Source of the DNA: Planctomycetaceae bacterium
Lineage (GTDB): Bacteria > Planctomycetota > Planctomycetia > Planctomycetales > Planctomycetaceae
DNA: 33,875 nucleotides
NCBI GenBank assembly: GCA_002724415.1
Contig: PBOU01000033.1
Location: forward strand, 1,659 to 35,533
Direction: 5' to 3'
Under the pieces are notes generated by a model. That model had not been told where the DNA came from, ran no database searches, and was given only the letters and a program-made list of their open reading frames with translations. The position numbers were made by a program, and so were the translations under genes. Within the stretch, counting starts at the first letter, position 1, and the number at the start of each line of letters is the position of its first letter. This document shows positions 9,844 through 18,748 of this stretch, one piece after another.

Positions 9844-10737
9844 TTGCCAATGGTGACGATTGACTGTCACCTGCACTTAGGTGTGATTGACCAGCACACG
9901 CCAACTTGGTGGTGGTGGGAGCAGTTCGGTTTCGAACCGGTCTCTGTCGACGGTGAGACAATTGTCGAATTCCTCGATAGCGCAGGTCTAGACGTTGGGT
10001 TGGTGCAGGGGGGTGACATTCGACGAAATACATTCAACCCGGAGAGCCCCAAAGACCGGAATATGTATGTACCCAACGACTTCACCGCCAGACAGTGTGA
10101 GATGTATCCGGACCGGCTCTATGGGGTGATCGGGGTAGACCCCCTACTTGACATAGCAGAGAGCCTCAATGAGATAGATCGTTGTGTAGAGGAATATGGC
10201 TTCAGGGTCTTGAAGCTCTTGCCTACATATCACCACTACCGTCCAGACGACAGGAGACTTGATCCTTTCTTTGAGCGTTGCCTCTTGCATGACATCCCGG
10301 TTCAGATTCACCTCGGTTGGACGCGGACTATCAATACAACGATGGAGGACCAACGCCCGGTCCATCTAGACCGTATTGGACGAGATTTCCCGGACCTGAA
10401 ACTTATAGTTGCCCACCTGGGACACCCGTGGGTTGATGAAGGAATTGCTGTAGTAGCAAAGCATCCGAATTTCTATACTGAAATGTCAGGATGGGCGGCC
10501 TACGGCATGGCCCCCCATGAACCAGTCGAAGAGATTTACAAGGCATTGAAGAAACTAAAGTATTATGATTGCCTCGACAAAGTAATGTTCGGCTCAGATA
10601 ACGCCGATTGCGTTGATATGTATCCTTTGGCAAATGAAATGTCTCGTGAAAAGGACGGAGTGGAACTCTACAGCGAAGAGACTCTTAGCAAGATTATGGG
10701 TGGCACGGCTGCTGAAGTGTTCAAGATTAGGTCCTGA
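9844..10737 (+). CDS. Amidohydrolase-2 family metal-dependent hydrolase, paralog 2 (ligands intact)
   Basis: 297 aa; VTIDCHLHLG, PVQIHLGWT, LIVAHLGHPW, MFGSDNAD retain the superfamily histidine/aspartate pattern. Confidence 0.88.
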   Translation: MPMVTIDCHLHLGVIDQHTPTWWWWEQFGFEPVSVDGETIVEFLDSAGLDVGLVQGGDIRRNTFNPESPKDRNMYVPNDFTARQCEMYPDRLYGVIGVDPLLDIAESLNEIDRCVEEYGFRVLKLLPTYHHYRPDDRRLDPFFERCLLHDIPVQIHLGWTRTINTTMEDQRPVHLDRIGRDFPDLKLIVAHLGHPWVDEGIAVVAKHPNFYTEMSGWAAYGMAPHEPVEEIYKALKKLKYYDCLDKVMFGSDNADCVDMYPLANEMSREKDGVELYSEETLSKIMGGTAAEVFKIRS

Positions 10738-10755
10738 GAATAGGAGTGGTATGAG

Positions 10756-11730
10756 ATGGTAGGCGTCGAAACGTATTGGGATTACCGGGACCCACACCTT
10801 TGGATGGAGAAAGTCGGTCGAACCCAGCTTCCTCCAGTGATCGTGACTGCAGCCATTAACGGTGGATTCCACGGCAAGGAGGCGAATGCGGCGCTCCCGG
10901 AGACACCGGAAGAACTCGCCGAGGAAGCCTTCAGGGCGTACGAGGCCGGAGCCAGTCAAATCCACATTCATGGCCGTGATCCAGAGGACTGGAGCCAATG
11001 CACCGGAGACCCCGAGGTTTACGGAAGGATCAACTCTCTAGTCCGTGAGGCTTGCCCAGATGTGATCATCAACAACAGCACAGGAGGGGGCCCGACTCTC
11101 ACGACGGAAGAGCGCTATTGCCCCCTGGATGCGGATCCCGCTGCCGACGTGACGACCCTCAATCTCGGACCTGCGATGTCGAAGTTCACTATGGAGGAGC
11201 GTCCGGAGGGACTACCCCACCCTCGTGGTGCGTTGGAGTTCGACATGTGTGACTCAACTACGTATGGGGAACTAAACCACTACGCCTCTGTAATGAACGA
11301 ACGTGGATTCAATATTGAATTCGAGGTCTACAACTCGGGTCAGTTCTGGGTTCTCCAAGACCTCATTGATAATGGACATGTGAAAACGCCATTCATGGTT
11401 CAGTTCGTCCTCGGCGTCGGAATGGCCGCTTTGCCGACCCCCGCGAGTCTGATGGCACTAATCAGCGAGCTGCCAAACGGTGCGATGTTCTCGGTGATCG
11501 GGACGGGTGTCTACCAGATTCCCATGAACGTCATGGGCTTGGTTCTGGGAGGTCACGTTCGGGTGGGCCTTGAGGACAACCTGTACTACAGGAAGGGCCA
11601 GAAAGCAGGCGGGAATGCCGAGATGGTTGCTCGAATCAAGCGAATTGCTGAAGACATGAACCGAGAAGTGGCGACCCCACAGCAAGCACGAGAAATGCTT
11701 GGCCTTGGAGCACTCTCGCCCGTTGCCTGA
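10756..11730 (+). CDS. BKACE family (3-keto-5-aminohexanoate cleavage enzyme-like, DUF849) protein
   Basis: 324 aa; PPVIVTAAINGG, AYEAGASQIHIHGRD, DVIINNSTGGG, FEVYNSGQ, VGLEDNLYYRKGQKA motifs. Confidence 0.88.
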   Translation: MVGVETYWDYRDPHLWMEKVGRTQLPPVIVTAAINGGFHGKEANAALPETPEELAEEAFRAYEAGASQIHIHGRDPEDWSQCTGDPEVYGRINSLVREACPDVIINNSTGGGPTLTTEERYCPLDADPAADVTTLNLGPAMSKFTMEERPEGLPHPRGALEFDMCDSTTYGELNHYASVMNERGFNIEFEVYNSGQFWVLQDLIDNGHVKTPFMVQFVLGVGMAALPTPASLMALISELPNGAMFSVIGTGVYQIPMNVMGLVLGGHVRVGLEDNLYYRKGQKAGGNAEMVARIKRIAEDMNREVATPQQAREMLGLGALSPVA

Positions 11731-11768
11731 AGTCGGCATTCTCAAAGTCTTTGAAATAGGTCCACAAC

Positions 11769-13082
11769 ATGCCCCTGCAACTTGAATACTTTGATGTAAC
11801 AGAGATCGTCCTTGGAGATCGGACGGTGCTTGAAGGTGGGACGCTCGTGGTTGACCAAGACCGCCTACGAGCACACTTGATGGAAGACGACCACTTTGAA
11901 GACGTTTCCCTCCACGTCGCCCACCCTGGCGACAGTCTCCGGATCATCAACGCGGTAGACGCCGTGGAACCACGCTGCCGTCTGGGGAACGGCGACCACG
12001 ATTTCCCAGGGTTTCTTTCCGCTCCACAAACTGTTGGAGAAGGACGGACGGCCGTATTGCGTGGTGCAGCCGTAGTAGAGGTCTCTGAGCCGGTGCCAGG
12101 GGAATCAACATACTGGCGCGAGGCATTCTTCGATATGACGGATTCCTGCAACGGATTCAGCCCTTTCTCTGACCTTGTAAACCTTGTTATTGAGGTCACG
12201 CCAGCCAAATCGATTCGGGAAGACGAACGGCCTCCCCTGAATGTCTTCGAGGGGACTCCAGAGGCAGTATCTCTGAACCGAGCAATACGCATGGCAGGGC
12301 TGAAGGCCAGCGTCTTCATGGCCTCGGCTGCAGAAGGTGTGACGCCGAATGAAGTAACTACTTTTGACTTGCCGTCAAGGCGAAATAATGATCTGCCCGG
12401 AATCGTCTACCTCTATCAGCTGGCAATTCCGTATCTGTATGGTGAAATAGTCCCTGGTGGAGGAGCTATCGGGGGCTCGGCACACCTGCCAACCTTGATT
12501 CACCCAAATGAGATTCTCGACGGTGCTCTTGTATGTGGATGGAATGCGATTGCATGCATGCGAGAACTCACATATGTAGCTCAGAACCACCCCATCATCA
12601 GCGACCTGTACGAACGAAGTGGCAAGGACCTCGAGTTCCTTGGAGTCGTTCTCTTCGCTAATGGCGATACCCGAGAAAGCAAGGACCGGTTGACTGGGCA
12701 TGCCACCACACTTGCGCGACTCCTCAACCCAGACGGTGCAGTTATCAACTACGCAGGTGGTGGGCATCCGTGTGTTGACACCATGATGATCTGTCAGAAG
12801 TTGGAAAACTCGGGCATTCCAACAACCGTCCTCTCCATGGAGATGGCTCCGAATCCGTCGGACTCTGGGTTTGTCCACTTTGTTCGAGAGGCTGATGCCA
12901 TCGTTAGCACCGGCAATTACGAGGAGAGTTACGACTTCCCGGAGGTGAAATCAGTAGTTGGAGGGGCTGCGTTGCTCAACTCGGAGTCCAGTCCTAACGG
13001 GCCGTTTTCATATCCATTGAGCGGTCTCCTCGGCTCGACGAATCAATTCGGGTTCACAAACATGACTGCAAGATCTCACTAG
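11769..13082 (+). CDS. grdE-like: Glycine/sarcosine/betaine reductase component B proprotein (GrdE-like, alpha/beta)
   Basis: 437 aa; HVAHPGDSLRIINAVDAVEPRC, FPGF, LDGALVCGWNAIACMRELTYVAQNHPII resemble GrdE/GrdG/GrdI. Confidence 0.85.
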   Translation: MPLQLEYFDVTEIVLGDRTVLEGGTLVVDQDRLRAHLMEDDHFEDVSLHVAHPGDSLRIINAVDAVEPRCRLGNGDHDFPGFLSAPQTVGEGRTAVLRGAAVVEVSEPVPGESTYWREAFFDMTDSCNGFSPFSDLVNLVIEVTPAKSIREDERPPLNVFEGTPEAVSLNRAIRMAGLKASVFMASAAEGVTPNEVTTFDLPSRRNNDLPGIVYLYQLAIPYLYGEIVPGGGAIGGSAHLPTLIHPNEILDGALVCGWNAIACMRELTYVAQNHPIISDLYERSGKDLEFLGVVLFANGDTRESKDRLTGHATTLARLLNPDGAVINYAGGGHPCVDTMMICQKLENSGIPTTVLSMEMAPNPSDSGFVHFVREADAIVSTGNYEESYDFPEVKSVVGGAALLNSESSPNGPFSYPLSGLLGSTNQFGFTNMTARSH

Positions 13083-13161
13083 GTATGAGTAGTCCCAGCA
13101 GGCCAAGGAGCGGTATGTCCCAGCCCTCAGATCTCACCATGCATGCAGGGAGGATGAGCAG

Positions 13162-14472
13162 ATGAAAGTCGTCCACTACCTAAATCAGTTCTTTGCTGGT
13201 ATCGGGGGCGAGGAGGCTGCAGATCACGCTCCCGAGTACCGAGAAGGCCCGTTGGGGCCGGGCGTTCGCCTTGACGAGTTGTTTGGTGGCTCAGCCGAAG
13301 TAGTTGGGACTCTTCTCGCAGGAGACAACTACTTCAGTATGAACCAGGCGGCTGCTATGGAAGTGATTGAGGGTCTTCTGCGTGCATCGGGCGGCGAGTT
13401 TCTTATCGCCGGTCCAGCTTTCAATGCAGGTAGATACGGCCTGGCCTGTGGCGAAGTCTGCTCCTTGGCGGTAGATCGTCTAGGAATGCCGGCATTTATA
13501 GCGATGTCAGAAAACAATCCTGCAGTTGAACTCCACAGGGCCAAGGTCCCCATTCTTCGGACATCTGAATCGACCAGTGGCATGGGACAGGCGCTAGAGG
13601 ATATGGCTGCGGGCACCCGCGCTTATCAGGGTTCCGATGGCGACTGGTCAGATGCCGCGCCACTGTTGATTTCGAGAGGCATCCGGCTTAATGAAGTTTC
13701 TCCTAGTCGCGGCTCAACAAGGGCAATAGACCTGCTGCTCTCCAAGATCGAGGGTCGGCCGTATTCGACCGAGTGGCCACTTCCTGAGTACGACATTGTC
13801 CAGCCAAGTGACCTTGAAGTCACCAATTCACAACCCTTGCTTGCACTAGTGACCGAAGGGGGCCTGGTTCCAACTGGGAACCCGGAGAGATTGAACTCAG
13901 GTCGAGCAGATCGGTGGTTCCGCTATCCGGTGCAGAGCATGGACCGGTTGCTGTCGGAAGAATTCGACATCATTCATGGGGGGATAGATACAACTCCATC
14001 TAATGAGAATCCAAATCGGATGGTTCCTCTAGACACAGCAAGAGAGCTGGAACCCAATGGTGGCTTTTCGTTGCACGAACACGTCTATTCCACCACGGGC
14101 AACCAGGGCTCGATGCCCGCAATGCGGAAGATCGGAGACGAGATCGCTGCAGAATTACACAACGAAGGTGTTCATGCAGTCATAGCAACATCCACTTGAG
14201 GAACAGGAACGCGCAGCGGGTCTGCGCTTGTGAATCAGTTCGACAAAGCTGGAATCCCATCGGTGCTGGTGACCGCAATACCTTCCTTGGCTGAGTCGCT
14301 TGGGGTCAATCGGATTGTGGAAGGCGGAGCAGTCACTCACCCAATGGGGGCGCCGGACGTCCCATCTAATGAAGAGCAGGCGTATCGAGCCCAGTTGTTT
14401 GAACTGGCACTCAGTACTTTGAAGACATCAGTATCTGGTCCGACTGTATTCACGCTAGATCAAACAGCCTGA
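13162..14472 (+). CDS. grdB-like: Glycine/sarcosine/betaine reductase selenoprotein B (GrdB/F/H-like), in-frame UGA (14197-14199) read as selenocysteine
   Basis: ORF 13162-14199 ends VIATST-UGA and the same frame continues GTGTRSGSALVNQFDKAGIPSVLVTAIPSLAESLGVNRIVEGGAVTHPMG to 14472; matches GrdB organisation VILTSTU-G-T...GIP...VGANRIV...PHPLG. Total 437 codons. Confidence 0.93.
14211..14227 (+). promoter_or_regulatory. Candidate bacterial SECIS hairpin for the grdB-like UGA
   Basis: 11 nt after UGA: GCGCAG-CGGGT-CTGCGC, 6-bp perfect stem with GGGTCT at the apex, same spacing and 17-nt length as the E. coli fdhF minimal SECIS upper stem-loop. Confidence 0.7.
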
Positions 14473-14499
14473 CTATTAGTAAGGTTCTGGGAATAATTG

Positions 14500-15966
14500 A
14501 TGAATAGCATCGGCAACCGACCCTGCATCAAGTCGGTCAACCTCTGTTTGGCCCACGTTCCTAATCTGGTTCGGTATGGGTCAAAACCACAACGCGAAAT
14601 CGATGCACACCCAGAAACCCTTGACGAGATTCTCCGAGCAGCACGATCTTTCGAAGAAGCTGCGGCCTACCCTCCACACCAGGCCTTTATCGGAAATCTC
14701 ATGCCGGAAGATCTGGAGCAGATCGCAAGACCCTGGCATTCAAAGCCATTAGTCAATGCTTCGCCGGTTGGCCCCGATGGGCTTATTGTCGAGGAGGGAC
14801 TATTGCTCTGCCTTACGGCAGCGACAGACCCCTTCAACCTTCTCCGCCTCGATCCGCAGTACATAGGGCGGCACCGGGAGGCGCTCTCCACTGCTGAATG
14901 GTTCACCAAAGATGACTTCGATGCTCTAGGCGATGGAACACCCCAAGAAACGTTGAAGGAACTCGTCAAGTCTCGGGGGGCACTTCCGCTGCTTGAGAAA
15001 GATGAACTAATTGGCTGCGTAGAAAATGCCCATAGCGAGGACTCGAGCCTTCGTAGAGAGATCGTTCTGGAGAATTTGATGGCAAAGTCATCCGCAGTGC
15101 TCGCGCTGCGGATGCTCAGCGCCGTCGAAGAGCGTGGTGCGGATATCGACTATGTAATGGGATGCGGTGAGGAGGCCGTAGGAGACCGATACCAGCGTGG
15201 CGGAGGAAATCTTGCGAAGGCTGTTGCTGAACACGGCTGGTGCCCGAATGCCACAGGTTCTGACATCAAGGCCTTCTGCTGTGCGCCAAACCACGCCATC
15301 GTTATGGGTGCAGCACTAGTCGCCAGTGGCTTGTATAAGAACGTGGCTGTAATCGGTGGGGGATCGCTTGCGAAACTGGGAATGAAGTTTCAAGGGCACC
15401 TGCGCAATGGAATGCCCATTCTCGAAGATGTCTTAGCTTCGGTCGCAGTTCTCATAGGAGAGGACGATGGGTTCAGTCCAGTCATTGATCTTGAGTCGGT
15501 CGGTCGCCACACGGTTGCGGCCGGCTCGTCACCCCAGGCCATTGCCGAGGCCTTGATTCTCGAACCCCTAACTAGCAAGGGACTGGGCATCTTGGATGTC
15601 GATCGTTACGCAACCGAACTCCACGATCCTGACATCACCGAACCTCAGGGCAGCGGGAACACTCCGCTAGCCAACTATCGAGTGCTGGCCAGTCTTGCTG
15701 TCCAGCGAAAAGAGATCAGTAGAGAGGAAATCCCCGATTTCGTTGGTCGTTTCGGAATGCCAGGGTTCTCTCCAACACAGGGACATATCGCATCGGCCGT
15801 TCCCTTTCTTGGCCACGCGTGCAGGAGCCTGACCAGTGGTGAGGCGGATCACACGATGTTCTATGCCAAGGGAAGCCTGTTTCTGGGACGGATGACCGAG
15901 ATGTCAGATGGCATGTCATTTATCTTGAGTCGCAATACAAACACTAAGAAAAGTCAGAAGGGTTGA
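14500..15966 (+). CDS. grdC-like: Glycine/sarcosine/betaine reductase component C beta subunit (GrdC-like)
   Basis: About 488 aa thiolase-fold-like protein; CGEEAVGDRYQRGGGNLAKAVAE, FCCAPNHAIVMGAALVASG, GHIASAVPFLGHA. Confidence 0.88.
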   Translation: MNSIGNRPCIKSVNLCLAHVPNLVRYGSKPQREIDAHPETLDEILRAARSFEEAAAYPPHQAFIGNLMPEDLEQIARPWHSKPLVNASPVGPDGLIVEEGLLLCLTAATDPFNLLRLDPQYIGRHREALSTAEWFTKDDFDALGDGTPQETLKELVKSRGALPLLEKDELIGCVENAHSEDSSLRREIVLENLMAKSSAVLALRMLSAVEERGADIDYVMGCGEEAVGDRYQRGGGNLAKAVAEHGWCPNATGSDIKAFCCAPNHAIVMGAALVASGLYKNVAVIGGGSLAKLGMKFQGHLRNGMPILEDVLASVAVLIGEDDGFSPVIDLESVGRHTVAAGSSPQAIAEALILEPLTSKGLGILDVDRYATELHDPDITEPQGSGNTPLANYRVLASLAVQRKEISREEIPDFVGRFGMPGFSPTQGHIASAVPFLGHACRSLTSGEADHTMFYAKGSLFLGRMTEMSDGMSFILSRNTNTKKSQKG

Positions 15967-15967
15967 C

Positions 15968-16426
15968 ATGACAGAGTTGAGTGGAAAGTGCGTTATCGCG
16001 ATTGGAGAACGCGATGGCATCCCAGGTCCAGCTATTTCAGAAGTAGTCAGGTCTGCGGGAGCCCGAGAAGTGGTGTCCTTCACTCAGTGCTTCGTTTGAA
16101 CGTCAGCCGGAGCTGTTGATCTGGATGATCAAACGAAGATTCTCGAGACGGTGCGAGCGAACGGTGATAACGAGGTCGTCGTCGTCTTGGGTACACCTGA
16201 CCGTGATAGCACGGAAATCGTCACCCAAACTGTGACAACTGGAGATCCCAGTTATGCGGGCCCTCTGTCAGGAATCCCTCTCGGCCTGCCAGTCATCCAT
16301 GTTCTCGATGAGCGGGTAGCAGCACAGTCAGATCCGGCGACCTATTCGTCTGAGATCGGGCTGATGCTGGACGCGCTGGAAAGAGATGCACTGGTTGCTG
16401 CCACACGAACTTCAGAATCCGGGTAA
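15968..16426 (+). CDS. grdA: Glycine reductase complex selenoprotein A (GrdA), in-frame UGA (16097-16099) = Sec44
   Basis: Frame read through UGA: MTELSGKCVIAIGERDGIPGPAISEVVRSAGAREVVSFTQCFV-U-TSAGAVDLDDQTKILETVRANG...GDPSYAGPLSGIPLGLPVIHVLDE...SSEIGLMLD. CFVUTxAGAxDL is the GrdA active-site signature. The ORF track only recovers 16151-16426. Confidence 0.95.
16107..16124 (+). promoter_or_regulatory. Weak candidate SECIS hairpin after grdA UGA
   Basis: CCGGA-GCTGTTGA-TCTGG, 5-bp stem including one G-U pair, starting 7 nt after UGA. Confidence 0.3.
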
Positions 16427-16617
16427 GCGTTAGTAATGGGTCCGGTAACCCGGGATCTGCGATCAGTTAGAGCGAGAAATGGGTGCCTTGAGATCACACG
16501 CCAGTCGAGAGATGACCCGGCCAGAAGTGATTCAGGCGAAGCCTCGGGAGCATTTCGACATCTAGGACAATCAGGTTGGTTGCGCCCAGCCAACCCAACT
16601 CGTCCAGGGGGACAGAG

Positions 16618-17640
16618 ATGAATCAAGAAACCGTTTGGCTCGATAACGAGCATCCCGCACTGCGAAAGTGCTGGCATCCAGTCGCCAGGTCAGAGGATGC
16701 AGTAGAGGGAGTCCCATTACAGGTCGAGCTCCTAGGGGAGTTCTGGTGCGTCCTGCGGCTTGATGGGCAACTAGCTGCTTTCCCAGATGTTTGCCCACAT
16801 CGATTGGCCACTCTTAGCGAGGGGTCTGTTGTTGATGGGACTCTTCAGTGCGGATATCACGGTTACCGCTATGCAATGGACGGGAAGTGCGTGAAGATCC
16901 CAGCGCAGTCTCCGTCTCTTCCAATTCCGCCTCGGGCGAATTGTCAGATGGCCGCTGGCATTCAAGACCACTTGGGTTTGGTTTGGCTGGCTCCAGATGA
17001 ACCACTTGTGGGGCTCCCAGAGGTACCAGAACATGATGATCCGAATTTTGTGAATTGCCCACTTGAGCCTTGGGAGTGGAATGCCAGTGCGGCCCAGATG
17101 GCTGACAACTTCCTGGACCTCGGCCACTTCCCCTTTTTGCACCTCGCAACGTTCGGGGTGACAGACGATGAGCAAGTACCCGACTACGACATGGAGCGGT
17201 CAGGTCTTTCCGTGCGCGTCGAGTATTCCCACGCGACCAAAGCTCTAGCGGATTCGATGGATAACGCCGATGATTTCAGGCAAGTCGAACGGCACGACGT
17301 GTTCGTATTTACACCGCCGCATCATGTCTACATCTACATCGACTATGCCGATGAGAACGCCGTGCTCGCAATCAGCTTTGCTCATCAACCGGTGAATGCC
17401 TCAACGACTCGTCTCTTCTGCACCGATTATCGGAACGATATTGAAGACACGGCTGAAGCGCGTCTAGAGGCAACAAAGTTCCAGTTGGCAGTGGGTGCCG
17501 AGGACAAAGCACTGCTTGAGCGATCGCATTTCAAGGCGGTGCCACTTGACCAGCGTTACGAAGTACACACGAAGGCAGATCGTGTCACTTTGGAAATGCG
17601 CAGGATCTTGACGGACCTTGTCGCGTTAGCTAGCGAGTGA
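16618..17640 (+). CDS. Rieske [2Fe-2S] non-heme iron oxygenase, alpha subunit (VanA/NdmA-B-like)
   Basis: Rieske motif CPHR...CGYHGYRY and mononuclear iron motif DNFLDLGHFPFLH. Confidence 0.9.
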   Translation: MNQETVWLDNEHPALRKCWHPVARSEDAVEGVPLQVELLGEFWCVLRLDGQLAAFPDVCPHRLATLSEGSVVDGTLQCGYHGYRYAMDGKCVKIPAQSPSLPIPPRANCQMAAGIQDHLGLVWLAPDEPLVGLPEVPEHDDPNFVNCPLEPWEWNASAAQMADNFLDLGHFPFLHLATFGVTDDEQVPDYDMERSGLSVRVEYSHATKALADSMDNADDFRQVERHDVFVFTPPHHVYIYIDYADENAVLAISFAHQPVNASTTRLFCTDYRNDIEDTAEARLEATKFQLAVGAEDKALLERSHFKAVPLDQRYEVHTKADRVTLEMRRILTDLVALASE

Positions 17641-18701
17641 GCCATCTCGTGGTCGAACCGGCAAGCCCAGAGCATGTCCGTTCGATTCCTAAAGTCGAAC
17701 TGCACGTTCATGTTGAAGGAGCTGCGCGGCCTAGCACCCTTACGAATCTCGCGAGACAGAACGGAATTGAATTGCCCGTGCAGGACCTCGCATCCCTGTA
17801 CGCCTACGAGGGACTGGAAGACTTCATTGGCGCCTACGACATAGTGTGCCGCTGTCTCGTTAGCGCCGCGGATTACGAGCGGGTTACCCACGAGTCGTTG
17901 GAACTCGCCCACCTTGCAGGCGTCCAGTACAGAGAGATGTTCTTTTCGCCAACCTTCGCGCTACGAAGAGGGATCCCTTTCAAGACTGTCTGGCAGGGAC
18001 TTGCGGCAGGTGTAAGTGAGGCACGCAAAGACTTCGGAATTGAATGCAAGCTCATCTTAGATATTGACAAGCCCTCAGGTCCGGGACCGGCCCGTGAACT
18101 GATCGACCTGGCGCTTGGCTGCGATCGTGAGGTTCTTGTCGGGATTGGTGGAGATGCGGGCGAGGACGGAGTTGACCTTGTTGCCTTTGTCGAACCTTTC
18201 GAGTTCGCCCGGCAGCAGGGTTTTAGGACGACCATGCACCTCAGTGAAGAAGGACCGGCCTCGGACATAGCCGTCGGTGTGCGACAAATAGGAGTCGACC
18301 GTGTTGATCATGGCTTCAACTTGTTGAAGGACATGGACCTGACTCGAGAGGTGGTTGAACGCCAGGTGCCGGTGACTGTTTGCCCAACCTCGAATGTTGA
18401 GATCGGTCTCCTGGATAGCTTGTCGGATCACCCGGCACCAGCCATGCGACAGCACGGAGTGTTGGTCTCGATCAACTCCGACAACGCAGAGATGTTTCGA
18501 ATTGATTTGGCCGACGAGTTTCTTCGGGTCCAAGAGGCCTTCGGCTATGGACTAGCGGATCTCGAGGACCTTTCGATAGCAGCAATTCAGAGCAGCTGGC
18601 TCGATGACGCGTCGAAGACAGAGATGAAGAGGCAATTCACCACCCGATTCCAGGAGTTACGTTCGGAGATGGGAAGAACCGAAAGGGCCTTTGAGTTGTG
18701 A
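17637..18701 (+). CDS. Adenosine/adenine deaminase family protein
   Basis: 354 aa, GTG start overlapping upstream stop; PKVELHVHVEGA, MHLSEEGP, VDHGFNL, VTVCPTSNVEIG, LVSINSDNAEMF. Confidence 0.88.
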   Translation: MSHLVVEPASPEHVRSIPKVELHVHVEGAARPSTLTNLARQNGIELPVQDLASLYAYEGLEDFIGAYDIVCRCLVSAADYERVTHESLELAHLAGVQYREMFFSPTFALRRGIPFKTVWQGLAAGVSEARKDFGIECKLILDIDKPSGPGPARELIDLALGCDREVLVGIGGDAGEDGVDLVAFVEPFEFARQQGFRTTMHLSEEGPASDIAVGVRQIGVDRVDHGFNLLKDMDLTREVVERQVPVTVCPTSNVEIGLLDSLSDHPAPAMRQHGVLVSINSDNAEMFRIDLADEFLRVQEAFGYGLADLEDLSIAAIQSSWLDDASKTEMKRQFTTRFQELRSEMGRTERAFEL

Positions 18702-18748
18702 ATGGAGAGTTGAGGAGAGCATGAAGAGGTGGCAGCAATCTGTTTCCC

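Noticed and set aside
14197-14472. Nonsense mutation or pseudogene split in the GrdB-like gene
   Set aside because: The stop is UGA at exactly the known Sec position, the downstream frame is conserved, a SECIS-like hairpin follows, and a second UGA in grdA lies at its own canonical Sec site.
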